From a virus, in IMG/VR virus record IMGVR_UViG_3300025732_001505, positions 1 to 49,566 of that record: 49,566 nt of DNA. One strand, written 5' to 3'. Position 1 is the first letter of the stretch, and every line of letters begins with the position of its first letter. The notes beneath the pieces are model-generated. The model saw only the letters and a list, made by a program, of their open reading frames with translations. It ran no database searches and was not told the origin of the DNA. Shown here piece by piece: positions 40,062-48,433 of the stretch. Made by a program: the position numbers and the translations under genes.

Positions 40062-40693
40062 TAGCTGTTCCTTCTAGCGTCGTATGAAACAGCACCAGAT
40101 GGTTCGTTGCCAGCGCCTCTATCCACTGGCGAGAGTTCAATTTTTCCATTTCCGTACTTGCGGTTGAACAAAATTCTGTTCATGCCCTTGAAGTACATTG
40201 GGCCGTATGCCTCAACTTTGTTGGACTGTTGCTGAATGGAGTAGTGGTAGAGAAGGCCGGTGACCATGATTGGGTCTGGGATTGGCCTGATCTCTGAAGG
40301 GTGAGTGTAGTAGTCAATGTCAACGCCCTCCCAATATGGGTGAGCGCGAAGGTCTTCGATTACAAGATTGCCAAACTCAGTGAACATCATCATGACTTCA
40401 CCATCCACGGTTCCGGGGTGCATGTCGCCATAACGACGCAGCGCTTGGAAGACGAGGATTTCGAGCGGAGAGTATGGCTCTGCAATGTGAGGAGAGCTTG
40501 CGGAGTATCTATTGCGCTGCTCCTTTGCGTCGTACAAGTCGTGCCACGCAGCATCAGCTTCATTGAGTTTTGCTTTGTTGATGACTGCACGAGGGTCTGA
40601 AGCGCCAGCGGTCACGCGCCCATGAACATCAATGTGCGTAGGCTCTTGCGTTGGCTTGAACGTGTCTTTGTACGCTGTTGGGTCATGGGCCAT
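40061..40693 (-). CDS. Head-to-tail adaptor / tail tubular protein A-like
   Basis: The protein has 210 residues; AAGGAG precedes the ATG at 40693. The first 75 residues are polar. The core contains SPLEILVFQALRRYGDMHP, GEVMMMFTEFGNLVIEDLRAHPYWEG and MVTGLLYHYSIQQQSNK, a helical bundle as in gp4/gp11-type adaptors. A beta hairpin (RILFNRKYGNGKIELSPVD) follows. It lies directly before the nozzle gene and after the capsid genes, the usual place of the podovirus adaptor. The call is from position and fold type. Confidence 0.65.
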   Translation of the reverse strand: MAHDPTAYKDTFKPTQEPTHIDVHGRVTAGASDPRAVINKAKLNEADAAWHDLYDAKEQRNRYSASSPHIAEPYSPLEILVFQALRRYGDMHPGTVDGEVMMMFTEFGNLVIEDLRAHPYWEGVDIDYYTHPSEIRPIPDPIMVTGLLYHYSIQQQSNKVEAYGPMYFKGMNRILFNRKYGNGKIELSPVDRGAGNEPSGAVSYDARRNS

Positions 40694-40699
40694 GATGGA

Positions 40700-41041
40700 T
40701 TACTCCTTCGCTTTGATGATGCGACCACTCACAAAGTGAGAGTGCATCTCGAAACGGTCAGAAACTTCGGTGGGAATGCGCCAGCACAAGTGCTTTTTGT
40801 CTTTGTCCCATGCGGGTGAATAGTCAGTGCCAGCCACCTTGATGTCGAAGGTGATCTTCTCCGGTTTGGCGCTGACGTAGTAGACGTACTTGGACGGGTC
40901 TTTTGCGGCTGCCATTACGGTTGCTGCTGCGTCACGGGCGTCTTTCGTCTCGGCTTTTTTGGCTGCGCGTTTGCGAAGCTCATTGCGGTCTGTCGTCTCA
41001 ACAGAATCTTCTGCTTGGGGTGCGTTTTCGTTGTCAGACAT
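40700..41041 (-). CDS. Capsid-adjacent small protein
   Basis: The protein has 113 residues from the ATG at 41041. The N-terminal 50 residues are charged (Glu/Asp then Lys/Arg/Ala) and probably disordered. The C-terminal half is beta-rich (KITFDIKVAGTDYSPAWD, HLCWRIPTEVSDRFEMHSHF). It lies just downstream of the terminator that follows the capsid gene, so it should be made at a lower level than capsid. It could be a head-decoration or completion protein. Confidence 0.6.
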   Translation of the reverse strand: MSDNENAPQAEDSVETTDRNELRKRAAKKAETKDARDAAATVMAAAKDPSKYVYYVSAKPEKITFDIKVAGTDYSPAWDKDKKHLCWRIPTEVSDRFEMHSHFVSGRIIKAKE

Positions 41042-41058
41042 TTAAGTCTCCTTTTAGT

Positions 41059-41094
41059 AAAAAGGGCCGAGGGGGTGGGATACCTCCTCGGCCC
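41059..41094 (-). terminator. Terminator after the major capsid gene
   Basis: A 12-bp stem (41064-41075 with 41083-41094, one G-U pair, seven-base loop) is followed on the minus strand by five T. It is placed so that capsid transcripts outnumber those of the tail genes, as in T7. Confidence 0.9.
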
Positions 41095-41128
41095 ATTGTT
41101 GCCTAGAACTACCGAGGCTGTCGTCCGA

Positions 41129-42313
41129 TCAGCTTACGGCAGACCAGTTCTTCACGATGGCGTGAGGCTTGGCTTGGAGCATCTCCAGACCGCACTCAGT
41201 CATGTACATGTGCTTCATGCCGTCGAAGTCGTTGTTCTGGATTTCGCGCAACAGTTGGGTGTCGCGACCTTGGAGGTAGCGATACTTCAGGTTGGGCATG
41301 TCCAGAACCACCATGGTTTGTTCCATGTTGGGGATTTGACGGAACATGGGGTGCATGTACACGAGCAGGTCGCCTGCGAAGGTGGTGTAGCGTGTGAACG
41401 AGACACCGTAGGCGTTGTCCACTTGGGTAGGCTGCCAACGGTTCTTGCCGATCTCCATCATGTTGGAGATGACGCGAGAGCCGCAGAAGGCAACTTTCTC
41501 AGTGGAGCCATAAGCGAACAGGTTCTCGATCAACAGGCGGTCGAACTCTTTCTCCGTGATCTTGTTGGCAGTTGCGAAGCCAGAAGCAGCGTCATAGACG
41601 TTGGTGATTTGGCTCAACAGGCCGCCAGTGAAGCGGGTGGGAGTTGCGGTGCTGCCGTTCTTCTCGTGACGACGACCGAAGAACATTGCGCGTTCGATGT
41701 CGGACATGTGCAGCTTGAGCGCCTTAGTCAGTTGCTCTTGCTCCTTGTCGCCGGTGCGCAAGTAGGTGTTCTTCAAAGTACCGCTGACCTGCACCGCAGT
41801 CTTGAAAATCTGGGTGTAGTTGTAGTCAGTGGTGGGGTCGAACGACACGGGGGTGGGGCTAGTGCCACCTTCCTGATCTGCAAAGCCAGCAATGACGAGG
41901 TCGTCGTTGTCAGCGATGGTGAAGGAAGTGCCGCCAATGTTGCGCTCAACAGTGATGGTGTTGGCACCAGTGTTAGCGTCAGCACTTGCACGCATCAATT
42001 CACCAGTCTTGGTGTTGTAGATCAGAGTGCCAGCAACCACGAAACCTTCGTCGTCGCTGTTGTCCACGGTGATGGTCGTGGCGCTGGAGTTGTAGCCAGC
42101 AGCGTCGTTGACCTTCAGAACGCGGTTAGGCAATTCGTCGCGGAAGTGGTTGAACTTGGGGTCATCGGTAGATTCCGAGCCAGCCATTGCAAGCAGAGCT
42201 TGCAGGGGTGCAGTACCGTTCGGCTCCAAGAGAGTGAACAGTTCGCGATAGTTAGTGGGTCGGAAGTCAGCCGAAAACTGACCCGTCCCACGCAGTCCGG
42301 TGATAGCAGCCAT
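41129..42313 (-). CDS. Major capsid protein (SU10/DUF5309-like)
   Basis: The protein has 394 residues. The ATG at 42313 is eight bases after AAGGAG; the frame continues upstream without a ribosome site. It starts with a polar arm (TGQFSADFRPTNYRELFTLL). A beta-rich insertion follows at about 80-150, then an Ile/Phe-rich region with VQVSGTLKNTYLRTGDKEQEQLTKAL and HMSDIERAMFFGRR, which I associate with SU10-type HK97-fold capsid proteins. The C-terminal part contains a FAGDLLVYMHPMF-like strand set. It follows the scaffold-like gene and is followed by a strong terminator. Confidence 0.8.
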   Translation of the reverse strand: MAAITGLRGTGQFSADFRPTNYRELFTLLEPNGTAPLQALLAMAGSESTDDPKFNHFRDELPNRVLKVNDAAGYNSSATTITVDNSDDEGFVVAGTLIYNTKTGELMRASADANTGANTITVERNIGGTSFTIADNDDLVIAGFADQEGGTSPTPVSFDPTTDYNYTQIFKTAVQVSGTLKNTYLRTGDKEQEQLTKALKLHMSDIERAMFFGRRHEKNGSTATPTRFTGGLLSQITNVYDAASGFATANKITEKEFDRLLIENLFAYGSTEKVAFCGSRVISNMMEIGKNRWQPTQVDNAYGVSFTRYTTFAGDLLVYMHPMFRQIPNMEQTMVVLDMPNLKYRYLQGRDTQLLREIQNNDFDGMKHMYMTECGLEMLQAKPHAIVKNWSAVS

Positions 42314-42419
42314 GTTTATTACTCCTTGAAAAGTTGATGGCATTGGTTTGCGTGTTTCCAGTCTTTCGACTCAACTCCAACCAGATTAGCGTGCAGCATT
42401 TTGGTCTCGTCTCGTCTTT

Positions 42420-42464
42420 TCTCATGTCCCACATTTGAGGCCGTAGCGTCTGTGGGACATGAGA
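42420..42464. repeat. Perfect 14-bp inverted repeat upstream of the capsid gene
   Basis: TCTCATGTCCCACA (42420-42433) and TGTGGGACATGAGA (42451-42464) flank a 17-base loop inside the 187-base gap before the capsid start. No T-run follows on the minus strand, while the plus strand has six T two bases after CAA. It contains TGTCCCACA, also present in the 4692 operator. Otherwise the gap holds no gene. Confidence 0.85.
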
Positions 42465-42500
42465 CAATTTTTTACCATAAACGTGAATCCGTCGTCCCTG

Positions 42501-43595
42501 TTACACCATGTTTCGTTTCTTCATGATGTCTTGGGTGACGGTGTCAATAAATGCTTGGTTGGCGTCTGCGGCGGGGGCGCGACCATTGGCGGTCGGTTGC
42601 GTGCCGACGTTGCCAGTGAAGGCTGTCCGACGCTGGGCCATCAAGCGCAAGCGTTCCATCTCACCAGAGTTCATGTTGTTCCGAAAATCGGACACAACCT
42701 TGTCGGTGAGACGAGGGTCAACAAAGTCCTCGATGGTGTAGCCACGTTCAAAGGCGTAGGTGAAGAAGTCATTTTCGGCTTCGTCTGGAAGCTGATACCT
42801 CTGTTGGGCGCTGTTCAGGTTGTTGGCTGCCATTGAGCGCATGTTCTGAACCTGCGCTTGATGGGCGTCAACAACTTGCTGCTGAACTTGGCCTTGTACG
42901 CCTTGAGCCTGCTGAAGAATCTGCATCATCATCTGCTTCAGTTGGGCGTTGTCGTTTTGCAGGGCGGTCATTTGAGCCGCTGCTTGACGGTAGGCCGGAG
43001 GCAGAGAGATTGCGTTTTCTTGCTCCCATTGCTGCATAGCCATTTCCATGTCATGCGGCACTGGGAGACCAACTTGCGTTGGCTGGGTGGGCTGCCCGCC
43101 CATCTGGGCGTTGTGCACCATGGCGTTCAGGGCGGTCTGCACAAGCTGAACCACCTCGGCTGGGCCGACTTGGTAGCCTTGGGCGGCAGCCGCCTCCTGA
43201 ATCTGAGTAGCCATTTCCAGCAGTTGCTGGTTGGGAGCCACTTGCGTTTGATGGCGATAGTTGAGATCGCGGTAGCGCTGGAAGGTGTCCTTGATCTGGT
43301 TGGGTGAGAGACGACGCATTTGTCCGTCTCCAAAGTCAACGTCGATGAAGGTCATCGCATCCATGTTGGACTTGTCGCCCTCAGTTTGAGGTGACGCAGT
43401 CGCAGCCGCTTTTTCCATAGCGGTCGGTTTTTCTTGTGGGTTCTTTGGGTCTGCACCGGGCGTGTTCATCGCTTGCTGCTGCGCTTGAGCGGCCTGCTGC
43501 TGCGCTTGTTGCATACCCTGTTGTGCTGTGCCAAGCGTTTCATTGACGACGCTGTCGATGAAAGTTTGGTCTTGCTGTTGGTCAATACCTGCCAT
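42501..43595 (-). CDS. Scaffolding protein
   Basis: The protein has 364 residues; AAGGAG precedes the ATG at 43595. It is very rich in Gln, Ala, Met and Asn, with a long coiled coil (about 200-250), a polar start and a short basic end (DIMKKRNMV). The FIDVDFGDGQMRRLSP segment near residue 82 and the position immediately upstream of capsid fit a phage scaffold, which guides capsid assembly and then leaves the head. No protease gene is visible next to it. Confidence 0.75.
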   Translation of the reverse strand: MAGIDQQQDQTFIDSVVNETLGTAQQGMQQAQQQAAQAQQQAMNTPGADPKNPQEKPTAMEKAAATASPQTEGDKSNMDAMTFIDVDFGDGQMRRLSPNQIKDTFQRYRDLNYRHQTQVAPNQQLLEMATQIQEAAAAQGYQVGPAEVVQLVQTALNAMVHNAQMGGQPTQPTQVGLPVPHDMEMAMQQWEQENAISLPPAYRQAAAQMTALQNDNAQLKQMMMQILQQAQGVQGQVQQQVVDAHQAQVQNMRSMAANNLNSAQQRYQLPDEAENDFFTYAFERGYTIEDFVDPRLTDKVVSDFRNNMNSGEMERLRLMAQRRTAFTGNVGTQPTANGRAPAADANQAFIDTVTQDIMKKRNMV

Positions 43596-43624
43596 TTTTT
43601 TCTCCTTGTCAGCCGTAGCGGACG

Positions 43625-43924
43625 TTACATGCCAGCCGTAGCGGGCGGTTCTATGGTGCTGCCAGTTGGTTCTTTCGACATTGCTGCTTCCATCAGCACG
43701 TCGTTCTCAAGACGAAGTCTCAAGGCCATTGGCAGTTCGAGCAATCGGCGAGCAGCCCACATGGCTCCCCTCCGAAAATTGATTTCTTCTAGCGTCATGT
43801 TGGGGGACTCGGCAATGTTGTAAGCAGCACGCAAGATGTCGTCTTGCATTGCCTGCTTTGCGTAGGCCCAGCCTGCGCTTGCTTCGAGTTCTTGGACGGC
43901 TTTCAGCGCGTCCTTCGGTTTCAT
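43625..43924 (-). CDS. Small helical protein before scaffold
   Basis: The protein has 99 residues. The ATG at 43924 overlaps the preceding stop (ATGA); the frame is open further upstream without a ribosome site. It is helical, Ala/Glu/Leu-rich, with a DILRAAYNIAESPNMTLEEINFRRGAMWAARRLLELP region, and ends in a Pro/Thr tail. No enzymatic motif. It lies with a DUF6127-like protein and the scaffold and may be a small head-assembly factor. This type recurs beside scaffold genes in podoviruses but has no name I can give. Confidence 0.6.
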   Translation of the reverse strand: MKPKDALKAVQELEASAGWAYAKQAMQDDILRAAYNIAESPNMTLEEINFRRGAMWAARRLLELPMALRLRLENDVLMEAAMSKEPTGSTIEPPATAGM

Positions 43925-44166
43925 TTGCCCCATTTGGTGTATACCCCTAGAGCGATCACGCTGAGAATGCCAAGCGTGATCCACTTGACGAATGTTGCAA
44001 GCATGGTTTTCCTGACGTCGCGCCATCCATCAATAAGGTCGCGCAAGTCCGCAATGTCTTTGCCAGCATTGTCGTCGTGAAGTCCGACCTCTCTGAGAGC
44101 TTGTTGTGCGCCTTCGCGTGCGGCTTCTTTGAGGAGGGTCTGAAGTTTTTGTTCATCCAATTCCAT
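43921..44166 (-). CDS. DUF6127-like single-TM protein
   Basis: The protein has 81 residues. The ATG at 44166 begins just after the upstream stop region. A helical start (KLQTLLKEAAREGAQQALREVGL) is followed by DDNAGKDIADLRDLIDGWRDVRKT, then one membrane span (about 58-76) and YTKWGK. This matches the DUF6127 pattern of short phage proteins (REGAxxAL, DIxDLRDLxxxWR, TM), thought to be holin-like or membrane-bound. Here it sits among structural genes, not with the lysis genes, so a second holin is uncertain. Confidence 0.75.
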   Translation of the reverse strand: MELDEQKLQTLLKEAAREGAQQALREVGLHDDNAGKDIADLRDLIDGWRDVRKTMLATFVKWITLGILSVIALGVYTKWGK

Positions 44167-44167
44167 G

Positions 44168-44806
44168 TTAATAGTCCACATTGTTGGCGTCCCAGAGAAT
44201 GACGGGAGTCTCAAAAGGTTCAGTTGTTGCGTATTCCTCTACGCAGATTTGAGGCATGATAGCCAATGTATCGCCACCATCAAAGCGTTTGATCCAGCTT
44301 GGTGAACCGGCTTGATCGTCGAGCAAGTAGATGTTGGTTCTGAAGTAGCCGTTTGGATGGTAGTTTACGACGCGCCAGCGCACTGGACGCCGTCTTCCTT
44401 TGCCCCAAGACGGAACCTCAGTTTTGAATACTCGGTATCCGTCTGAGTCGTATTCTCGATGGAACTCCCAGCCGTAGGCTTCCTCTCCAAACTGCCACAT
44501 GTAGCGGAACATCATGTAGTCGTTTCTGACGGACACTCCATCTGAGGCAGAACCGCCACGATACAGGTAGCAGCCAACGCGGACTCTGATGATGCTGTTG
44601 TCTGAGACGGGTGTGTAGTTCATGTACATGCCGTCAGGGAGCGATGCGCCCGGAGCATCCGGCCTGTCGTAGTCATTACTGATGGTGGCAAGGCGCGGCT
44701 TTGGCGTGCTCATGAACAAAGAAACTCGACGCAGCAAGTTTCCGACTTGCCGCTCTTGAAGGAGTGGGGAGTCGTGCGATGCGTGAATCGAGTTCTGTGC
44801 AAACAT
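44168..44806 (-). CDS. Paralogous structural protein A
   Basis: The protein has 212 residues from the ATG at 44806, two bases after the previous stop. It shares a set of matching blocks with the 197-residue protein next to it: NYTPVSDNSIIRV, a YLYRGG-type strand, PSWGKGRRRPV, and VEEYATTEP ending LWDANNVDY. It is beta-rich with aromatic residues, and the N-terminal 40 residues look disordered. A tail or head-surface protein is likely by location. No known domain. Confidence 0.65.
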   Translation of the reverse strand: MFAQNSIHASHDSPLLQERQVGNLLRRVSLFMSTPKPRLATISNDYDRPDAPGASLPDGMYMNYTPVSDNSIIRVRVGCYLYRGGSASDGVSVRNDYMMFRYMWQFGEEAYGWEFHREYDSDGYRVFKTEVPSWGKGRRRPVRWRVVNYHPNGYFRTNIYLLDDQAGSPSWIKRFDGGDTLAIMPQICVEEYATTEPFETPVILWDANNVDY

Positions 44807-44808
44807 GG

Positions 44809-45402
44809 TCAGAAATCCAAGTTCTTTTCATCCCAGCGCATAACGGCTGGTTTCCCGGGTTCAGTGTTTTCCCACTCTTCAATCGTGAAGCGACGCAAGT
44901 ACGCATCAATGCGAGCGCCAGTGAAGGCAGCGTAGTTGTCACCCGGGTGAAGGTTGACCGTATTTCCATCCCAGCTTGCAGCGCGAATCGAGACGGGTTT
45001 CGTCATCCCTTTGCCCCAAGACGGCATATCCCACGTCCATTCGTCAACTGAGTCCATCGCGTAGGCGGTCTTGTAGTAGGTGTTGATGCCTCGACCATCA
45101 ACCTCGCAGTCGATTGAGTAGCGCTGGTATGTCGTGTCGCGGTAAATGTAGCCAGAGCACATGACGCGAATCAGGCTGTCTTCTGCAACGGGGGTGTAGT
45201 TGATCCGCCAGCCATCGAAGTGTTTTGCGTTTTGCTGGAACCAACATGAGTTGCCGCTGAAGTTTGGAAGCGCAACTCCATTGTCGGTGTCTGGTTTGGC
45301 GGGTCGAATAAAACACAAGCGCCGAAGGCAGGTGTAACCTTCCTCCCGGCGCTCTGTTTGAGACGACGGCACTCCTGCGAAGATGTTGTAGCCGTCAGCC
45401 AT
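44809..45402 (-). CDS. Paralogous structural protein B
   Basis: The protein has 197 residues from the ATG at 45402. It shares with its neighbour NYTPVAEDSLIRV, a YIYRDT-type strand, PSWGKGMTKPV, IEEWENTEP and a final RWDEKNLDF. I judge it a diverged tandem duplicate. It has several cysteines in the N-terminal half, which its paralogue lacks. It is beta-rich and presumably virion surface-exposed. It begins 11 bases after the preceding gene. Confidence 0.65.
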   Translation of the reverse strand: MADGYNIFAGVPSSQTERREEGYTCLRRLCFIRPAKPDTDNGVALPNFSGNSCWFQQNAKHFDGWRINYTPVAEDSLIRVMCSGYIYRDTTYQRYSIDCEVDGRGINTYYKTAYAMDSVDEWTWDMPSWGKGMTKPVSIRAASWDGNTVNLHPGDNYAAFTGARIDAYLRRFTIEEWENTEPGKPAVMRWDEKNLDF

Positions 45403-45413
45403 CTAGGCTCTCC

Positions 45414-45671
45414 TTATGCCAAGCCGACTTCTGCCTTGGTCGCTTCGCGATCACGGAAAAACGCTGGGCAGTATTTGGCTACTGAGTCGAGTTCCTCTTC
45501 GTCAGTGATGACAGACCAACCGATTTCAGCGGGCTGATCGGGGATGGTCACGTTGGTGTCAATGAAGAAGTAGCACTTCCCATTGACGCCATTCATACCA
45601 AGAGAGACGAAGCCTTCGGCGACATTGCAGTGTGTCTTTCCGTCAGGGGATTTGTATCCGTAGATTGCCAT
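45414..45671 (-). CDS. Small structural-module protein
   Basis: The protein has 85 residues; AAGGAG precedes the ATG at 45671. It begins AIYGYKSPDGKTHCNV, with a beta hairpin pattern (YFFIDTNVTIPDQPAEIGWSVIT) followed by an acidic helix (EEELDSVAKYC). It is probably a single small domain. No family was recognised. It lies between the RCC1 protein and the paralogue pair in the same operon and may be a minor tail or head-decoration protein. Confidence 0.6.
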   Translation of the reverse strand: MAIYGYKSPDGKTHCNVAEGFVSLGMNGVNGKCYFFIDTNVTIPDQPAEIGWSVITDEEELDSVAKYCPAFFRDREATKAEVGLA

Positions 45672-45682
45672 TTGTTTTCTCC

Positions 45683-47911
45683 TTAGACGATGATCTGCAT
45701 TGGCGAGTATGTGTTAGCGCCATCAGGGCGACCAGACATGTAGTTGCCTGAGTCGTAGCCGCACCAGTGAACCACGCCCTCTTCATCCAGCGCCATCCAT
45801 GCGTTTTCAAGCGTAGAGCCGGAGTGGAAGCCTTGAACCGAGATGTGGCGAATATGATTGCCGGAGCGATTGGTGAAACCAACTCGACCATACTGAGTTT
45901 GCGGGGACGCGCTGTTGGGTCGAGCAAGCGTTGGTTGTTGATGTCCTGCGGTAAACGCAGCGCCATTGCGGCGGTTGATGCGGTCGTTTTTGTTGGCATG
46001 CGCCAATACGACAATGTTGTTGTAGTAGTAGGTGGTGCTGGTTGTTTGGCCCGCCCACTGAACGTCAGACACCCATTGAACCTTTTGGTTCAGCACAGGG
46101 ACTGCGCGGTCGGTGGTATCGCCAAGGCCGAGCAAGCCGACGTTGTTCCGGCCCCATGTGTAGAACGTGCCGTCTTCGCACAGGGCGGCAGACGAACCGT
46201 AAACGCCACCGCCGCACCAGCAGTCGATGACGCGCTTGTTGGTATCTACGCCAATGACGTTGACTTGCGTCGGGGTGGAACGAGAGGTCGCTGAGTTGTC
46301 ACCCAACTGACCGTAGCCGTTGTAGCCAAATGAGTAGAGACGACCATCGGCGCGGAGAGCAAGAGTCCAACCGTTTGCGTTGGATGAGTCGCCGCAGATG
46401 GCAACCTTCACGACAGCGCCGCCAATGTTGCAGAGAGTCGGTGTAGAGAGGTTGGTTACCGTACCGTTGCCGCACTGACCAGAAGTGTTCAGGCCACAGA
46501 GGTAAAGCTGATTGTCGTTGGTGATGAAAGCAACGTGGTAGCCGCCGGTGCGAACGCAGCGGACGTTTTGGTTGAAGACCGTGATCTTGGTTGGAGTAAG
46601 GCGGTTGTTTGTGTCGCCGTGACCAAGCTGACCATAGTTGTTGTAGCCCCAAGAGTAGACATCTCCGTCTTCCATCAAGGCGTAGACAGACAATGAGCTT
46701 GCACCATGGAACTGAACGTGCAAATAGCGCACGGGGCCAGCGTCAATAGGAAAGTCAACCTTGCGGAAGAAGGCACGATTGGAAACTCCGCCATCGCCTT
46801 GTTGGCCTTGAACGCCATAGCCAGTGCTGTAAATCGTGCCATCAGTGGTGACGACTGCGGTGTACTCGTAGGCTGAGACGACCTGTTTGATGTCAAACAT
46901 TTCGTCTTCGGAGAACTCAATGCCTTCGTTCGTGTAGTTGTAGAGGGAGGGGCGGTACGGCATGCGAGCAGTGCCGGAAATGTCACCGTTACGACCGTTG
47001 GATGGAGAACCCCAAGTCCAGAAGCCGCCATCAAATGCTACGACCGAGCCGCCGCGATATGCGTAGCCGGGTTCTTGTGCAACGTCCCAAGTGCCTGCGT
47101 TGGCTGCAACAGGGAAAGTTGTGGCGTCTTCGATGTAGTTGCCGAGGCGGTTAGTTGGGACTGTGGAGATGGTGACCGGGGTAGCCGCTTGGCTGCCGTC
47201 GGGTTGGGTGTACTTGCCGCCTTTGTTGACGGAAAGGTCGGGGTTCATGCCGACGTAGTTGTTGTTGAGCGCCTTGATGCGGGTGTGCGGTTTTGCGCCG
47301 GAGAACTGCCAAGACGGAGCGCCGCTCTTGATGGTCAGTTGCGAGCCTTCTGCGCCAGCGCCAAGGCGAGCCTGAGCACCACCAGCGAAGACGACCATGT
47401 CGCCGTTGGTGGTCATGGGGGTTGTCAGTGCAGCCGTGATAGCGGCAATGTCGACCACAAACTCAACTTCAGCGCCATCGCAGTAGACCCAGCCGCGCTG
47501 GCCTGCGTTGATCTGCACATAGTCGTTTTGAGTTGAGGTCTTGATTCGGATGGGGATGGTGAGTCGGTTGTCGATAACGCTTGACCACCCGGTGTTGGGG
47601 GCAGTGACGCTCACGTTGCTGGCAGTGAAAGTGCCTGCTTGTGGCTTTACGACAATGACTTCTTTTTGGACTTGGTCGGTTGACAGCGTGATGGCTGCCG
47701 TGCCGGGAGCGGGTTGCATGATGATTTCCGCAGGACGTGCGGCTGTATCAATCAACTCCAAAAGAGCGTCTGCGCCCATGAGGCGCTCGACTGCCGTGGA
47801 CAGATAAACAAGGTCTCGCGGAGTTGCGGACGATGCGCCAGTGGCGGCGGCTAGAGACGTGCCACGGGTCTTGATGGTTTCTACGAGTTCGCGAAGCGAT
47901 GCTGTTGACAT
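45683..47911 (-). CDS. RCC1-like beta-propeller tail protein
   Basis: The protein has 742 residues; GGAGAG precedes the ATG at 47911. A helical N-terminus (about 1-60) and beta-rich part (about 65-240) are followed by at least four RCC1-type repeats. The clearest are DGDVYSWGYNNYGQLGHGDT, DNQLYLCGLNTSGQCGNGT, DGRLYSFGYNGYGQLGDNS and DGTFYTWGRNNVGLLGLGDT. Each has a strand, an aromatic-Gly turn, a GQLG turn and a Thr-Pro before the next strand. A further similar region near 290-370 may be an additional blade, so a six- or seven-bladed propeller is plausible. The C-terminal part (about 640-742) is beta-rich and ends DGANTYSPMQIIV. It is probably a receptor-binding or enzyme-like tail tip. Confidence 0.85.
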   Translation of the reverse strand: MSTASLRELVETIKTRGTSLAAATGASSATPRDLVYLSTAVERLMGADALLELIDTAARPAEIIMQPAPGTAAITLSTDQVQKEVIVVKPQAGTFTASNVSVTAPNTGWSSVIDNRLTIPIRIKTSTQNDYVQINAGQRGWVYCDGAEVEFVVDIAAITAALTTPMTTNGDMVVFAGGAQARLGAGAEGSQLTIKSGAPSWQFSGAKPHTRIKALNNNYVGMNPDLSVNKGGKYTQPDGSQAATPVTISTVPTNRLGNYIEDATTFPVAANAGTWDVAQEPGYAYRGGSVVAFDGGFWTWGSPSNGRNGDISGTARMPYRPSLYNYTNEGIEFSEDEMFDIKQVVSAYEYTAVVTTDGTIYSTGYGVQGQQGDGGVSNRAFFRKVDFPIDAGPVRYLHVQFHGASSLSVYALMEDGDVYSWGYNNYGQLGHGDTNNRLTPTKITVFNQNVRCVRTGGYHVAFITNDNQLYLCGLNTSGQCGNGTVTNLSTPTLCNIGGAVVKVAICGDSSNANGWTLALRADGRLYSFGYNGYGQLGDNSATSRSTPTQVNVIGVDTNKRVIDCWCGGGVYGSSAALCEDGTFYTWGRNNVGLLGLGDTTDRAVPVLNQKVQWVSDVQWAGQTTSTTYYYNNIVVLAHANKNDRINRRNGAAFTAGHQQPTLARPNSASPQTQYGRVGFTNRSGNHIRHISVQGFHSGSTLENAWMALDEEGVVHWCGYDSGNYMSGRPDGANTYSPMQIIV

Positions 47912-47923
47912 TTTTGGCTCTCC

Positions 47924-48433
47924 TTAAAGCACGTCAATTCCGAGTAAGGCATATTCCTCAAGCAAATCCAAACGAGGCTCTGACTGCGCCCGGAATAGTT
48001 GAACTTCTGATAGCAACGCATTGCCGTCGAAGATCATTGACCATTTCGTTTGATCGAGAACCGCGCCCCCTGTATGAGAATATAGACAAACCCATACCTT
48101 GTCGTCGTCCTCGACCATGTCGAGACGATTGTAGGACTCGCCGGAGGCGTATGGCCCCTTCTGGCGGAAGAAATATTGGTTGGTGTTGATCCACCCTGCG
48201 TTGGGATCGGTGAATGTGCCGAAGCGACTTTGGACGTATCCGGTTGTCTCGTTTACCCTAAATTGAAGAGTGGTTGGGTTGAGCGATCCGGTGGCGTCAA
48301 AAATCTTGTCGAGCAGTGCGGGCAGCGTGATGTCACCCTTTTCGCACGCTTCGAGGTAGGTGTCGAGGACGTGAACTCCCGTTCTGGATGAACGAAGTTC
48401 AAGTTGCTCGCCTTTTGGTCTGGTAAAAGCCAT
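47924..48433 (-). CDS. Fibre-head-like adaptor protein
   Basis: The protein has 169 residues from the ATG at 48433, overlapping the preceding stop by one base. It matches the first 90 residues of the 613-residue fibre: HVLDTYLEAC, LPALLDKIFDATGSL, FRVNETTGYVQSRFGTF, GWINTNQYF and RQKGPYA. After this the sequences differ: here a carbohydrate-binding-like part (YNRLDMVEDDDKVWVCLYSHTGG, TKWSMIFDGN) is reminiscent of small fibre or peptidase-associated domains, and a short helix ends it. It probably docks a second receptor-binding or branching component on the virion. It lies next to the RCC1 gene. Confidence 0.7.
   Translation of the reverse strand: MAFTRPKGEQLELRSSRTGVHVLDTYLEACEKGDITLPALLDKIFDATGSLNPTTLQFRVNETTGYVQSRFGTFTDPNAGWINTNQYFFRQKGPYASGESYNRLDMVEDDDKVWVCLYSHTGGAVLDQTKWSMIFDGNALLSEVQLFRAQSEPRLDLLEEYALLGIDVL

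Noticed and set aside
41015-42337. Long antisense ORF (440 codons) opposite the capsid gene
   Set aside because: It mirrors the codon bias of the capsid gene; the sense frame has a ribosome site, family features and a terminator.
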